From Paracoccaceae bacterium (GTDB lineage Bacteria; Pseudomonadota; Alphaproteobacteria; Rhodobacterales; Rhodobacteraceae): a DNA stretch of 10,411 nt. The stretch lies in NCBI GenBank assembly GCA_021767525.1, contig JAASTF010000093.1, positions 1 through 10,411 on the forward strand, written 5' to 3'. Under the pieces are notes generated by a model. That model was not told the DNA's origin, did no database searches, and saw only the letters and a program-made list of their open reading frames with translations. The translations under genes and the position numbers were made by a program. Position 1 is the first letter of the stretch. The number at the start of each line of letters is the position of its first letter. Shown here one piece after another: positions 9,246-10,411 of the stretch.

Positions 9246-9273
9246 TTGCACGCCAGCAAGACGCAAGAATCAA
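9245..9273 (-). promoter_or_regulatory. Candidate promoter of the suc operon
   Basis: A possible sigma-70 promoter: TTGATT (9273-9268) and TGCAAT (9250-9245) separated by 17 bp, each matching 4 of 6 consensus positions. It would start transcription near 9238, inside the double palindrome, so a bound regulator would overlap the start site. Both hexamers are weak and alphaproteobacterial promoters are hard to call by eye. Confidence 0.3.
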
Positions 9274-9312
9274 CCGCTTGTATGCAATCGCATGCCGCGC
9301 ATCCGGGCCAAG

Positions 9313-9341
9313 AAAAAGGCCGGGGGAGTCCCCGGCCTTTT
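9313..9341 (-). terminator. Intrinsic terminator of mdh
   Basis: A perfect 12-bp inverted repeat (AAAAGGCCGGGG / CCCCGGCCTTTT) with a 4-nt loop, followed on the minus strand by TTTTTCTT. It begins 26 bp after the mdh stop. The GC-rich stem plus U-run is a textbook rho-independent terminator and separates mdh from the suc genes. Confidence 0.9.
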
Positions 9342-9367
9342 GCCTGTTGATCGGTAATGGCCGGCGA

Positions 9368-10330
9368 TCAGGCCAGCGTCTCGTCGATGCCCTTGCAGGC
9401 CTCGACCAGGCCCTTCACGGCCTCGACCGACTTGTCGAACATTTCCTGCTCTTCCTTGTTGAGCTTGATGTTCACGATCTTCTCGATCCCGCCGGCGCCG
9501 ATCACGGTGGGCACGCCCACATACATGCCCTTCACGCCCAGCTCGCCATCGCAATAGGCGGCGCAGGGCAGAACGCGCTTTTGGTCTTTCAGATAGGCTT
9601 CGGCCATCTCGATGGCGCTGGTCGCGGGCGCGTAAAAGGCGCTGCCGGTTTTCAGCAGGCCGACGATCTCGGCGCCGCCGTCACGGGTGCGCTGCACAAT
9701 GGCGTCCAGCTTTTCCTTGGTGGTCCAGCCCATTTCGATCAGGTCCGGCAGCGGCACGCCGGCCACGGTCGAATACCGCACAGACGGCACCATCGTGTCG
9801 CCATGCCCGCCCAGAACGAAGGCGGTCACGTCCTTCATCGACACGTCGAATTCCAGGCTCAGGAAGTGGCGGAAGCGGGCCGAATCCAGCACGCCGGCCA
9901 TGCCGCAGACCTTGTTGTGCGGCAGGCCCGAAAACTCGCGCAGCGCCCAGACCATCGCATCCAGCGGGTTGGTGATGCAGATCACGAAGGCGTCGGGTGC
10001 GTTGGCGGCGATGCCTTCGCCCACCGATTTCATGACCTTCAGGTTGATGCCCAGCAGGTCGTCGCGGCTCATGCCCGGCTTGCGCGGCACACCGGCGGTG
10101 ACGATGCAGACATCGGCGCCGGCGATATCGGCATAGTCCTGCGTGCCCTTCAGCTTGGCGTCGAACCCTTCCGAGGGGCCCGATTCCGCGATGTCCAGCG
10201 CCTTGCCTTCGGGGGTGCCTTCGGCGATGTCGAACAGCACGACATCCCCCAGTTCCTTCATTGCGGCGAGGTGGGCAAGCGTGCCACCGATCTGGCCCGC
10301 ACCGATAAGGGCGATCTTGGGTCTGGCCAT
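9368..10330 (-). CDS. mdh: Malate dehydrogenase, NAD-dependent
   Basis: A 320-residue cytoplasmic enzyme that oxidises malate to oxaloacetate with NAD, of the LDH-like type found in alphaproteobacteria. The NAD-binding Rossmann fold has GAGQIGGT (10-17) and the acidic residue D34 at the end of the second strand, which favours NAD over NADP. Substrate residues include R83 and R89 in VPRKPGMSRDDL, N121 in ITNPLDAMV, R152, and the catalytic pair D149/H176 (GGHGDTMVP). R83 in the mobile loop fits malate rather than lactate. Length is normal. I start at MARPKIALIG (ATG 10330-10328), with GGAG 8 nt upstream; a 16-codon upstream extension lacks family similarity. The gene ends in a strong terminator, so it seems to be transcribed separately from the suc genes. 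About 80 bp of upstream region is in the window, without a convincing promoter. Confidence 0.98.
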   Translation of the reverse strand: MARPKIALIGAGQIGGTLAHLAAMKELGDVVLFDIAEGTPEGKALDIAESGPSEGFDAKLKGTQDYADIAGADVCIVTAGVPRKPGMSRDDLLGINLKVMKSVGEGIAANAPDAFVICITNPLDAMVWALREFSGLPHNKVCGMAGVLDSARFRHFLSLEFDVSMKDVTAFVLGGHGDTMVPSVRYSTVAGVPLPDLIEMGWTTKEKLDAIVQRTRDGGAEIVGLLKTGSAFYAPATSAIEMAEAYLKDQKRVLPCAAYCDGELGVKGMYVGVPTVIGAGGIEKIVNIKLNKEEQEMFDKSVEAVKGLVEACKGIDETLA

Positions 10331-10338
10331 GAAATAGT

Positions 10339-10342
10339 CTCC
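10339..10342 (-). promoter_or_regulatory. Ribosome binding site of mdh
   Basis: GGAG 8 nt before the ATG at 10330. It sets the mdh start at MARPKIAL rather than at the upstream in-frame ATG at 10378. Confidence 0.75.
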
Positions 10343-10411
10343 GGTTCCATGTGAATTTCGCGCTTGGCCTAGTCCCAAAATGCCGCGCGCGCAAGATGGC
10401 TGCCCACGCTC

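Noticed and set aside
9278..10354. A 358-codon plus-strand frame opposite mdh
   Set aside because: Antisense shadow of mdh; it also runs through the mdh terminator.
10331..10411. mdh promoter with TTGCGC as -35 and TAGGCC as -10
   Set aside because: The spacing is about 17 bp but TAGGCC matches only two -10 positions; the true promoter may lie outside the window.

Overview
The window is about 10.4 kb of GC-rich DNA (roughly 64% GC by eye) from an alphaproteobacterium, most likely a member of the Rhodobacteraceae (Roseobacter/Paracoccus/Rhodobacter group). This rests on the order mdh-sucC-sucD-sucA-sucB, the LDH-like malate dehydrogenase and the ~988-residue SucA. Every supported gene lies on the minus strand, so transcription runs from high to low coordinates. 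No mobile element, CRISPR array, tRNA or rRNA is visible.

In transcriptional order: (1) mdh (9368-10330) is followed by a strong intrinsic terminator (9313-9341), so it looks like its own transcription unit. (2) A 264-bp intergenic region (9104-9367) holds that terminator, a weak candidate promoter, a striking double palindrome (two TGTGATCACA cores 21 bp apart) and a possible leader hairpin next to the sucC start codon. (3) A tightly packed unit follows: sucC, a small lipoprotein gene, sucD, a gene for a secreted protein of unknown function, a 66-codon ORF, sucA and sucB. Apart from the sucD/secreted-protein gap of about 62 bp, junctions are 13 bp or less or overlap, and most starts have a recognisable Shine-Dalgarno sequence. 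(4) After a hairpin downstream of sucB come a small four-helix membrane protein gene and, overlapping it by 4 bp, the 5' part of a family 2 glycosyltransferase gene that runs off the left edge.

Together SucA and SucB (E1 and E2 of 2-oxoglutarate dehydrogenase), SucC and SucD (succinyl-CoA synthetase) and Mdh cover three steps of the TCA cycle: 2-oxoglutarate to succinyl-CoA, succinyl-CoA to succinate, and malate to oxaloacetate. The E3 gene (lpd), often next to sucB in relatives, is not in the window. The core enzymes are conventional. The unusual parts are the three uncharacterised genes placed between suc genes (two of them encoding exported proteins), the two lipoyl domains of SucB, and the palindromic putative operator before sucC. 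I do not see a wholly new multi-gene system; the uncharacterised small genes and the operator are the best leads.
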